From NCBI GenBank assembly GCA_900542495.1, contig UQNW01000011.1, positions 45,652 through 109,651 on the forward strand: a stretch of DNA of 64,000 nucleotides, given 5' to 3'. Both the position numbers and the translations under genes were made by a program. Origin of the DNA: an uncultured Roseburia sp. (GTDB lineage Bacteria > Bacillota > Clostridia > Lachnospirales > Lachnospiraceae). Each line of letters opens with the position of its first letter. Positions within the stretch are counted from its first letter, which is position 1. Shown here piece by piece: positions 40,779-48,939 of this stretch. The notes below the pieces were generated by a model that saw only the letters and a list, made by a program, of their open reading frames with translations, had not been told where the DNA came from and did not search any database.

Positions 40779-42134
40779 TTAGTTTTCTCCTAACATAACC
40801 TTACATTCCTTGACTCTGCAGGCAATTCCATATTTCAGAATTTTCTTTATGCCCTGCTGTTCAAAATATTCTGTATATCGCTTATCTATCATCTGTTTTA
40901 GTGCATCCCTGCAAACAGCTTCAAGATCATGATGTTCCGTATTTCCCTGTTTGGCACTGCAAGTCTGTATCTTTTTGTATCAACTCTGCCTTTATGTGTA
41001 AGATATCCCGTCATGAAAAGTGTACTCCAGAGGTTATCCATGGATGCATACAGTTCATTATAAGTCAGATCCTCACGTATATCTTTTTCTACGATTTCAC
41101 CATTTACAAGTCTCTCTAAGTCTGTTTTTGCCAGCCCCTTTGCGGCTCCTGCACTTTCTATAAAATGTTTCAGCACATCGTTTCCACTGGTGTTAGTCCA
41201 ATAATTCTCCGGTGGAAGCATCGGATTCCTTCTATGTGCATCGCAATATTAATGACATCCCACGGACAATAAACATCTGCATTTCCAAAGCGGTATCCGT
41301 CATACCACTCTTTTACCGTCTCATAATGTGTATCCTGACCGTAATAATGAAGCATTTCTTTCACTTCATCATCGACAAATCCAAACGTCTCATCATACTC
41401 CTCATCAAGGATTGAATTAGTCTTAAAATTGTTCAGTCCTGTAAAAATGCTTTCCTTTGCCACACGCAGACAGCCTGTTAAGACTGCAAATTTTAAACTG
41501 CTGTTTGTCTTTAACACATTTTCAAATAAATTTCTGACAAGTAAAACCATCTGGTCATAGTAACCATTCTCGTTTGCCTTGGCAAGAGGCACATCATACT
41601 CATCAATGAGTACAATCACTTTTTTCTCATAATACTTTTCCAGTAATGCAGTCAGCGTTTTCAGACTGTATACAAGCGTGTCCTCGCCCATTTCTCCTGT
41701 AACAAGTGACATATATTCTGCCTTGTCTATGTCATCTAACCTGTTTCCACTCATGATAATCCGGTGCATTTTCGCTTCTTCCATTACAATCCGTTTCAGC
41801 AGGCTGCGTGCATTCTCGTAACTGTCTGCATTTACCCCTTTTAAACTGATTGATATGACCGGATACTTTCCCATATATGCATCACATAAAGCCTTATTCT
41901 TAGAAATATATAATCCTTCAAACAGCGACTGATCCGCACCGATTTCAAAAAACATTTAAGCATGCTCATATTCAAGGTCTTACCAAACCGACGTGGGCGT
42001 GTGAACAGGTTGACCTCTCCCCAGTTATTTAAAAGCTGCTCGATCAGACCGGTTTTATCCACATAGTAAAAGCCATCTCTGCAGATTTTTTCAAAATTTT
42101 CAATTCCAACAGGTAATTTTATAAATTCTGCCAT
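40779..42134 (-). pseudogene. Decayed AAA-ATPase-like/PD-(D/E)XK protein (AAA_9/DUF1703 type)
   Basis: The normal protein (500-580 residues) has an N-terminal AAA_ATPase_like domain and a C-terminal DUF1703 nuclease-like domain. Here the N-terminus is read from ATG 42134 (LPVGIENFEKICRDGFYYVDKTGLI, Walker-like TRPRRFGKTLNMSML). The frame breaks near 41955 in a run of T (6 where 7 are needed), again near 41222, and after about 40920 the nuclease core is missing. The final ALKQMIDKRY, GIKKILKYGIACRVKE and stop at 40779 are then recovered. The pieces LIDEYDVPLAKA and YDGYRFG confirm the family. Not functional as written unless the T-run slips. Confidence 0.85.
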
Positions 42135-42151
42135 AGCTGTCTCTCCATTTA

Positions 42152-43234
42152 TTACAGTTCCTTTTCCAATAATACATATTCATATCGATCCTGAATTAAT
42201 TCACTTGCGTAACTCTGCGTAATTTTTCCATCCCTTACCAGTGCACCTATACTTGGAACCTGTTTTTTCTTTAGTTCCATCGTAATAATATTAGACATCG
42301 CATTTCCCAATCCTACATGCTTTCTGTCTACCCCCACATAAAGCATCACATATTCATCTGGTTTGTGCTTTATTTGAAGGATTTTAAAAAAATTTCTGAC
42401 ATTTAATTTATAAGGCAAATTTTTGTAATTGGGAACACTTATAAAAAATCCAACAATTTTTTCTTTATAAAAAGCAATTTTAACCATATCAAAATCTAAT
42501 ATATATTTATAGGAACTAAAAAGTTTCATAAAATCGTCTTTTTCAATATACTTAAAAGCTGGAAAATCACTATATAAATCCATGATCAGTTCATATACCT
42601 TTTCCATGATAGATTGATAATTCTTCTTGTCAGGACTTTTTATTTCATATCCGTTGTCCCTAAATTGTTCATAACGCTTCTGAAATTTCTGATTATGATA
42701 ACCTGCATCTATAACTGGATAAATATTGGATGTATAATGATTTTGGACTATAAAACCATAATTAGTGAGTAATTGATAATAATAATCTTTATTATAAGGT
42801 TCTCCCGTATAAGGAATTTTGTCAAACAAATTCATTTTTAATCTGTATTTTATCCAAAAAGAGGCATCGACAGGTCCCTCAAGTTTCACTTTTCCATCTT
42901 TTTTAGCCTTTTCTGAAATAGTATCTAACAATAAATCTACGATTTTCTGATCATCTACACTTTCAAAAAATCCAAAATATGCAACATCATCCTCTGGATA
43001 ATAAGTCAACATACATCGTGCAACAGGTATTTGTGCATTTTTATCAATGACTACAAAAGGCGTACACTTAAAATATTTGCTTAATATATGATTTTCAGAT
43101 AATAATTTATATTCTGTATCATAATCCTGTGTCAGATCGTTCTTCTGGTATAATTTACATGGTAATGCTAAAAAATCAGTATATACAGATTGATTTTTTC
43201 CATAAATCACTTCATAATTCATACAATTTTCCAT
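42152..43234 (-). CDS. GNAT-like acyltransferase family protein (YghO-like)
   Basis: 360 residues. The C-terminal half looks like a GNAT fold: MVKIAFYKEKIVGFFISVP, then MLYVGVDRKHVGLGNAMSNIITMEL, which matches the acetyl-CoA loop region. The N-terminal half (ENHILSKYFKCTPFVVIDKN, ARCMLTYY) is the domain found in YghO-like proteins. ATG 43234 is followed by ATG 43222; the first is preferred because GGAG stands 8 bases upstream. It is the last gene of the lipid operon and could be an acyltransferase, but no substrate can be read. Confidence 0.65.
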   Translation of the reverse strand: MENCMNYEVIYGKNQSVYTDFLALPCKLYQKNDLTQDYDTEYKLLSENHILSKYFKCTPFVVIDKNAQIPVARCMLTYYPEDDVAYFGFFESVDDQKIVDLLLDTISEKAKKDGKVKLEGPVDASFWIKYRLKMNLFDKIPYTGEPYNKDYYYQLLTNYGFIVQNHYTSNIYPVIDAGYHNQKFQKRYEQFRDNGYEIKSPDKKNYQSIMEKVYELIMDLYSDFPAFKYIEKDDFMKLFSSYKYILDFDMVKIAFYKEKIVGFFISVPNYKNLPYKLNVRNFFKILQIKHKPDEYVMLYVGVDRKHVGLGNAMSNIITMELKKKQVPSIGALVRDGKITQSYASELIQDRYEYVLLEKEL

Positions 43235-43237
43235 TTA

Positions 43238-45352
43238 CTATGCTCCATCTATTCTTCTTACAATTCCCTTATATGCATCTACCTGCACATAATCTCCATT
43301 TTTTAACAGACTTGTTGCATTCTTAACATTCACAATGGAAGGTTTCTTCAGTTCCCTTGTAATAATGGCTGTGTGGCTTAAAATAGAGCCTCTCTCCACA
43401 ATAATCCCTTTTGCATCCTTTATCAGAAATACCCATCCCGGATCCGTTGATTCCGCAACTATGATTTTATTTTTGACGTCTATATTGGAATCTGCATCTT
43501 TTACAACAACCACTTCCCCTTCCACAATCCCCAATGAAGATCCTGTGCCAAATAAATTCTCATGATTGTTCAGCATATTTATATTTTCAAAATGTTTTTC
43601 AACTATTTGATCTGCATAGACGAGCCTGCTATATGCTGGAATGGTTTCATTTTTCTTATATTGAATTTTTCGCTTGTTTACCAATTCATTATAACAATCT
43701 TTTTCGTTGATTTCCTCCAGAAACAGATAAAAAATATCTTCTCTTTTTTCTATCCTTTCTTCCTTAACCAAAATTTCTCCTATTTTCAGGAAAATACTTC
43801 TTGCCAACCCAAAAATCCGTGTCCTGTTTAACCTTGATATTTCTCTGTTATAAATGCCAAGTTTGGCTTTCTTTAATTTTCTATTTACTTTAATATCTGT
43901 ACTTGATTGATCCAGACATGTCTCATCATGAGTTTGAATATATTCTAATAATAAATCCGGATTCACTCTATAGGTCTGCGTTTCCAGTTTTAATTCGCCA
44001 AGACACCTGTCACCATATAATTCGATATATTTCTGAAATAACTGATGGAACCGGTTCGATTTCTTTTCTTCTTTATAAACACGAATCAACGTATTTAGAG
44101 CGACTACCGGTTTCATGCTTTCCAGATTCTTAATATCATTTAATTTTTCTTTCTCTTTTTTTGACAAAAGCCCCGTATATATAAAAGTATACATGTCATT
44201 GATCAACGTAATATACCAGTCGCTGGAAATAGCTTTTTCTATTGCTCTGTATGTAGCCAACAAATCCGTAATCGAATTTTGAGCTTTAACCTGCTTTTTG
44301 AAAATCATAAAATCATCTTCAAATTTTCTATTCAGTTTTTTCATAGACTTAGGGGTTGATTGTAAATAATACAAAAAAGAAATCACAATCTTTATTTTCG
44401 TTAAAAGTGTAACTGGCATCTTTTCATCATTTACATATTTGTTCTCCACTCCAAGCATTTCCTGCCAGATTTTGATTAACTTTTCCGAACATGGTAATAG
44501 CTTGATAATCAGATACCAATTATTAATATTGTAATAAATTCTTCCATTTGTGCATGCCAGCATGTTATCTAAATGATCTGACATACTGTTTACTAAATTT
44601 TTATCTTTTTGAGATAAATGATAAATACAGTGTTTAAAGACATCCGCATATACCTGCTTTGCAAAACTCTGTGTCAGCGGCAGTGAAATTCCCGGATAAC
44701 TTTCAACAATATTGCTATTATCTAATATAATTGTTTTACTGTATTTTAAAGTGGTAATTGGTCTTGCCTGCAAAATATAAATATTGTCATCTTTGACTGC
44801 ATATTCAATATCCATATCTTTCTGAAAAATCTCTTTGATTTTAACAGCAGCTTTTATTAAATCATTTAAAATAGTTTGACTTAATATCGTTTCATTCTCG
44901 AAATAATAATTTTTATCATCCACGTTATAGTAATAAGTTGTTGCAGCAATTTTATCCTCAACTATATTACATCCCAGTCCTTCTCCGGCTACAATAACCA
45001 TCTCATTTAAAATTCCCGTTGGATTTGCAGTAAAAATAACACCTGAATAATCAGATTGTATCATTTCCTGCACAATTACTTTCGATGCTGTGTTTGTAAT
45101 ATTCAGTTTTTTATAACTCTCTTTTACTTTGTCAACATAAGAAAAAACATTCTTTCTTTCAACATTTAAAAAAGTTTCAAATTGTCCTGCAAAGCTGCTC
45201 TCATCATCATCTTCCACCTCAAAAGATGAACGAATTGCAAATAATTCCTCTTTGGAAAAACTCAGATCTAATTCTTCTTTCCGATCAACAACAATAAAGT
45301 CAGGAACATTTATGTGATGTTCTCTCAGAATTTCCAGATTTTTGTGCTTCAT
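43238..45352 (-). CDS. Rifampicin-phosphotransferase-like dikinase (PPDK_N + His domain)
   Basis: 704 residues. The ATP-grasp part is at the N-terminus: AIRSSFEVEDDDESSFAGQ, IVQEMIQSDYSGVIFTANP, EGLGCNIVEDKI and ILQARPITTLK. A ~380-residue middle region of unknown specificity follows. The C-terminal swivelling domain has WVFLIKDAKGIIVERGSILSHTAI with the phosphate-carrying His. The PEP/pyruvate barrel of real PEP synthase is absent, so the layout ATP-domain, acceptor domain, His domain matches rifampicin phosphotransferase. It probably moves the beta-phosphate of ATP onto a hydroxyl of an unknown acceptor. Given its neighbours, that acceptor may be a lipid or prenyl alcohol (inference). ATG 45352 has GGAG 8 bases upstream. 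Confidence 0.78.
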   Translation of the reverse strand: MKHKNLEILREHHINVPDFIVVDRKEELDLSFSKEELFAIRSSFEVEDDDESSFAGQFETFLNVERKNVFSYVDKVKESYKKLNITNTASKVIVQEMIQSDYSGVIFTANPTGILNEMVIVAGEGLGCNIVEDKIAATTYYYNVDDKNYYFENETILSQTILNDLIKAAVKIKEIFQKDMDIEYAVKDDNIYILQARPITTLKYSKTIILDNSNIVESYPGISLPLTQSFAKQVYADVFKHCIYHLSQKDKNLVNSMSDHLDNMLACTNGRIYYNINNWYLIIKLLPCSEKLIKIWQEMLGVENKYVNDEKMPVTLLTKIKIVISFLYYLQSTPKSMKKLNRKFEDDFMIFKKQVKAQNSITDLLATYRAIEKAISSDWYITLINDMYTFIYTGLLSKKEKEKLNDIKNLESMKPVVALNTLIRVYKEEKKSNRFHQLFQKYIELYGDRCLGELKLETQTYRVNPDLLLEYIQTHDETCLDQSSTDIKVNRKLKKAKLGIYNREISRLNRTRIFGLARSIFLKIGEILVKEERIEKREDIFYLFLEEINEKDCYNELVNKRKIQYKKNETIPAYSRLVYADQIVEKHFENINMLNNHENLFGTGSSLGIVEGEVVVVKDADSNIDVKNKIIVAESTDPGWVFLIKDAKGIIVERGSILSHTAIITRELKKPSIVNVKNATSLLKNGDYVQVDAYKGIVRRIDGA

Positions 45353-45367
45353 TTATTTTCTCCAAGC

Positions 45368-46273
45368 TTATCTATGCGTAAAAAGGTAGAAGATAATCGT
45401 TAAAATCATCAACGATTCCTGAATATAAGTATAAGTTTCTACTTTCGTTACAATTTTATATCTCGTCGGATCCTTTTTAAATTCGATAAATTTCCAGCTA
45501 CACCATAAAACATTTATTAATAAAGCAATCACAGACCATTTACTTAAATTCCAAACTAAAGCAAAATTCGTAAAAATATCCATCCACGTAACAATAAATA
45601 CAAAGTTAATTGCTTTTTTGTAACCAAACAGTTTGCTGTATGTCACATATTCCGTTTCATCTTCAGGAGCTTTTATTTTTCTTGAAACTTCCCAGATCAA
45701 AGCAGGAAAATACAATGTCAGTAATGCTAATACATTTGTAAGGTTCAAAAATGGTAAGTTATATTTTGTAATTGTAAATGAAACGATATAAAGATTAATA
45801 AATATCTGAACTGGATTATGCGTAACTAATGCCAGCGGTAATGATTTGGCAATTTTGTGTTTTTGGAAAAACCATACCGCCATGAAGGAGCCGTAGGTAT
45901 ATAATAAAACACAGAACAAAAAATTATTCATAAAAATAAAATTTAAAATAAGCGTAATAGCTATTAAAATAGTTATAAATATGCCTAAGTCTCTTTTGGT
46001 AACTCTCCCCGAAGGCAGTGGTCGTTCTTTAAAAAGCCTGCAATCAAGTTCATAATCCTTAAAATCATCTGCAATCCTAAGCCAGAACAGAAAACTAAAT
46101 ACAGTAAATCCGCAAACAATTTCCGGTATTCCCAGCTTTATATCTGTTATTCCATGATTTAACAGAATAATAAAATAAATTTCACCAAACACTAAATATC
46201 CTAATAATAATCTTGGAATAATTGGATACATTTCTTTTTGATAAATATTTAACCTTTTTAATGCAGCTATCAT
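45368..46273 (-). CDS. UbiA-family prenyltransferase
   Basis: 301 residues with about eight membrane helices. The first Asp-rich motif is RIADDFKDYELD, followed by RPLPSGRVT, as in UbiA enzymes that bind a prenyl diphosphate. The second Asp-rich motif is not canonical: the region SKLFGYKKAINFVF has no DxxxD. Archaeal digeranylgeranylglyceryl-phosphate synthase, menaquinone MenA and decaprenyl-phosphate phosphoribosyl transferase share this fold; I cannot choose among them by eye. It follows psd by 6 bases. ATG 46273, AAGGA upstream. Confidence 0.8.
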   Translation of the reverse strand: MIAALKRLNIYQKEMYPIIPRLLLGYLVFGEIYFIILLNHGITDIKLGIPEIVCGFTVFSFLFWLRIADDFKDYELDCRLFKERPLPSGRVTKRDLGIFITILIAITLILNFIFMNNFLFCVLLYTYGSFMAVWFFQKHKIAKSLPLALVTHNPVQIFINLYIVSFTITKYNLPFLNLTNVLALLTLYFPALIWEVSRKIKAPEDETEYVTYSKLFGYKKAINFVFIVTWMDIFTNFALVWNLSKWSVIALLINVLWCSWKFIEFKKDPTRYKIVTKVETYTYIQESLMILTIIFYLFTHR

Positions 46274-46279
46274 TAGTCT

Positions 46280-47146
46280 CTATTCCTTTCTTTGTCCTAT
46301 TTTATCACCAATAAAAACCTGAGTTTCATATCCTGCCTGAGATTGTCTCAATATATCTTCATCAATCATGATATTGGGTGGGAAAAACATTACAATAGTA
46401 GAACCTCCATATTCAAAATAACCTTTTTCCTCCAAACGACTAAACACTTGCATATTATAATTCTTTATTCTTCCCACAAGCAACGCACCTATTTCGACCT
46501 GCGTAATAATGCCAAAAGATTTTGAATCCATAACATTCACAACTCTGCTGTTTCTGGCATACACTTTGTATTGATCAGAAATAGATCTTACGGTGTGCAA
46601 TTCGCCTCTGATATATTCAGATGAAACTAATTCACCATCATCAAAAAATACATACCGATGATAGTCGTTAACAGCTAATCGGAACACAAATGCATATCCA
46701 TTTTTATATAAATCTGCGATTTCCTTTTTCTGAATAATATCGTTTAATTCATAAATAGAATTTTTGATCTTCAACTTCAATGTTTCATCTATTTTATAAA
46801 CAGATAATTTACTATCTGCAATCGCCATCAGTTCATTTGGCTGAGTTGTCGTTTTATAAGTTCTTTTTCTGATAAAAAAATCATTAAAACTCTCAAAGGA
46901 ATCCATATTATAATCTGACATATCAACATGATATTCTTTCACAAAAGGCAATATATCTTTTTTCGATTTAGGACTCCTCTGATATTTTGCTCTGAGATTA
47001 CTAAACCAAGGTCTGGCAATCACTAGCTTTAATAAAATTCTTCCGATAACCGTTTGATATAAAAAAACTAAGATTCCCTCTTTATATTCCTTTTCTTCTA
47101 CTAGCTTTTTACTGTCTCTATTATAAATTTTAGCCATAATTACCAT
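46280..47146 (-). CDS. psd: Phosphatidylserine decarboxylase-like protein
   Basis: 288 residues. Decarboxylates phosphatidylserine (or archaetidylserine) to the ethanolamine lipid. NSFESFNDFFIRKRTYKTT-like N-terminus (here DSFESFNDFFIRKRTY), LAVNDYHRYVFFDDG with the conserved HR, and the autocleavage site GGST in YFEYGGSTIVMFF (GST gives the pyruvoyl group). ATG 47146 overlaps the stop of the preceding gene as TAATG; a second ATG at 47137 is equally possible. Confidence 0.9.
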   Translation of the reverse strand: MVIMAKIYNRDSKKLVEEKEYKEGILVFLYQTVIGRILLKLVIARPWFSNLRAKYQRSPKSKKDILPFVKEYHVDMSDYNMDSFESFNDFFIRKRTYKTTTQPNELMAIADSKLSVYKIDETLKLKIKNSIYELNDIIQKKEIADLYKNGYAFVFRLAVNDYHRYVFFDDGELVSSEYIRGELHTVRSISDQYKVYARNSRVVNVMDSKSFGIITQVEIGALLVGRIKNYNMQVFSRLEEKGYFEYGGSTIVMFFPPNIMIDEDILRQSQAGYETQVFIGDKIGQRKE

Positions 47147-47808
47147 TAAATGAAAAGTAAGACAAATGTAACAATCGCAACAATTGAAAAAAATACATAC
47201 CATTTTCCTGATGGTTTTTTATTTTTCCAATTTGCAACAAATAAAAATGCCATAATACCATAAATAACTGCAAATATATAACCTGCATTGCGCAGCAGGA
47301 ATGGAATCCTTTGAATTATCACATAAAAAACTGGAATAACAAATGAAATATAGGTAACTGGCACACCTTGATAATAAGTTGTTTTACATTCATTATTTGC
47401 TAATATGTTAAACCACGCCAGTCTGGTTATTCCACACAAAACATATAAAACAATCATAACTATAGATACAATAAATATAATCTCAGAACGATATTGCGTT
47501 GACATTCTATATAAAATAATTGATGGAAATATGACAAATGAAATAATATCACATAACGTATCAATCTGGATTCCAAAAGCCTTTTGTATCTCATTCCTTT
47601 TACATTTTCTTGCGATAAAACCATCAAATAAATCGCACAAGCCAGAAATGATCAGACAGAACATTACAAAATTCATTCGTTCTATTAACTCATTTTCCTG
47701 AAACTCCACTAATGTAAAAATGCCTGTAAGTGCAAAAACAACACCTATATATGTTAAAATAACTGATTTATTGAAACATCCAATGAATAACTTCTTTTCC
47801 TGTTTCAT
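47146..47808 (-). CDS. pssA: CDP-alcohol phosphatidyltransferase (phosphatidylserine-synthase-like)
   Basis: 220 residues, about six membrane helices. The complete family signature is present: DLFDGFIARKC then FGIQIDTLCDIISF, the D-x2-DG-x2-AR-x8-G-x3-D-x3-D pattern that binds CDP-diacylglycerol and metal. Directly followed by a decarboxylase, so the acceptor is most likely serine. In archaea the same family makes archaetidylserine. ATG 47808 overlaps the preceding gene by 4 bases and has AGGAG 6 bases upstream. Confidence 0.88.
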   Translation of the reverse strand: MKQEKKLFIGCFNKSVILTYIGVVFALTGIFTLVEFQENELIERMNFVMFCLIISGLCDLFDGFIARKCKRNEIQKAFGIQIDTLCDIISFVIFPSIILYRMSTQYRSEIIFIVSIVMIVLYVLCGITRLAWFNILANNECKTTYYQGVPVTYISFVIPVFYVIIQRIPFLLRNAGYIFAVIYGIMAFLFVANWKNKKPSGKWYVFFSIVAIVTFVLLFI

Positions 47809-48410
47809 ACATTTCTCCTGACTTTGATCTTATATAAAAATAAGTTTACCATGATATGCGTAAATCCACCAATAAAAATATACACAAAATATTGTTTCCA
47901 TGATATTTTGGCAAATATCACTAAGATCAGCATTACTCCAATAAGGGAATCAATCTGATCTATCACAAAAAACAGCTTTCCAATTATATTTGTATTTGTT
48001 TTACCACATGCAATATCTAATCTTCTTTTTACAAATGAATTTGGCAACTCAAACAGCATATATGTAAAACCAAATAGAAATCCCATCAAAACATTAAAAA
48101 TAAATTTATTTTCATAAAAATTATAAATTTGATTATGACTATTGATATGAAAAACATTACATATGAATCCGATTAATACCTGCGATATCATACAACAGAC
48201 AATCATGGATCCAAAACCTATCCATGTTTTGTTATCGCCAAATACTCTTTTTCCGTCTTTTAATTTTCTATTTCGGTCAATCGGGTATCTATGCTTTTTA
48301 TAAAAATCTGTTTTTATAAAAAGCATATTTAATACACCACCCAATATAACAGATAACATCGTTAAATACATATCTAAAACTATCATATATTTTTCATTAA
48401 AATCCAACAT
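47805..48410 (-). CDS. CDP-archaeol synthase/CdsA-like cytidylyltransferase
   Basis: 201 residues, five or so membrane helices. The signature matches archaeal CarS (DUF46): GDNKTWIGFG in the first half and ELPNSFVKRRLDI plus FVIDQIDSLIGVML in the second, where CdsA has a similar DxxD. CarS uses CTP to activate unsaturated archaetidic acid; bacterial homologues of this shorter type are less common. ATG 48410 has GGAGAG only 0-2 bases upstream, so a TTG at 48407 could be the real start. It ends in a 4-base overlap with pssA. Confidence 0.78.
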   Translation of the reverse strand: MLDFNEKYMIVLDMYLTMLSVILGGVLNMLFIKTDFYKKHRYPIDRNRKLKDGKRVFGDNKTWIGFGSMIVCCMISQVLIGFICNVFHINSHNQIYNFYENKFIFNVLMGFLFGFTYMLFELPNSFVKRRLDIACGKTNTNIIGKLFFVIDQIDSLIGVMLILVIFAKISWKQYFVYIFIGGFTHIMVNLFLYKIKVRRNV

Positions 48411-48449
48411 CTCTCCGATTGATTTCCTGCCGGATCGTTCTTCTCCTGT

Positions 48450-48803
48450 TTATATTAATTTAGTGATAAAAACAATGCTCTCTACGAGGAAAAAAGCAAA
48501 TCCCTGCATTAACACAATACCGGAACCAATATCTTTTGCCAATCGAATCTCCTCATTGTATTCTCTCGATAATGCATTCGCAACATGCTCAATTGCCGTA
48601 TTCGCTAATTCAGCCATCAAAACACCACTCGTTACGATCACATATAAAGCATAATCTAGTTTTGTTGATTTTAACAAAATATTTAAAATCAGAAAAAATA
48701 AAGCAATAAAGAAATAGTATTTAAAGTTTTTTTCTGTTTTAAAAGCATACTTCATCCCTTTTATAGCACATTTAATACTGTCTAAAAAAGTTTCGTTTTT
48801 CAT
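48450..48803 (-). CDS. dgkA: DgkA-family lipid kinase
   Basis: 117 residues, three membrane helices. MAELANTAIEHVAN with Glu and Asn, and RLAKDIGSGIVLMQ at the third helix, are the catalytic signatures of DgkA-type diacylglycerol or undecaprenol kinases. In Firmicutes many members phosphorylate undecaprenol; here it heads the operon that ends in psd/ubiA, so it may feed a lipid phosphate to the CarS-like enzyme. ATG 48803; AAAGG 14 bases upstream is weak. Confidence 0.85.
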   Translation of the reverse strand: MKNETFLDSIKCAIKGMKYAFKTEKNFKYYFFIALFFLILNILLKSTKLDYALYVIVTSGVLMAELANTAIEHVANALSREYNEEIRLAKDIGSGIVLMQGFAFFLVESIVFITKLI

Positions 48804-48858
48804 ATTTATCCAGTGCCTTTCTAATCAGATTTCCGAAAATTTTTCATATTTCAAAAAT

Positions 48859-48916
48859 GCAGTCCCATGATAGATACGTTTCCAAAGCAATGACTATATA
48901 TCTATCACAGAACTGC
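48859..48916 (-). terminator. Terminator between glgP and the lipid operon
   Basis: Two stacked stems: outer GCAGT / ACTGC, inner TGATAGATA / TATCTATCA (perfect 9 bp), 22-base loop; minus strand continues ATTTTTG. It ends transcription of glgP; a promoter for the lipid operon must lie after it but is not clear. Confidence 0.6.
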
Positions 48917-48939
48917 CTTCTGATTAAAACATCTATTGT

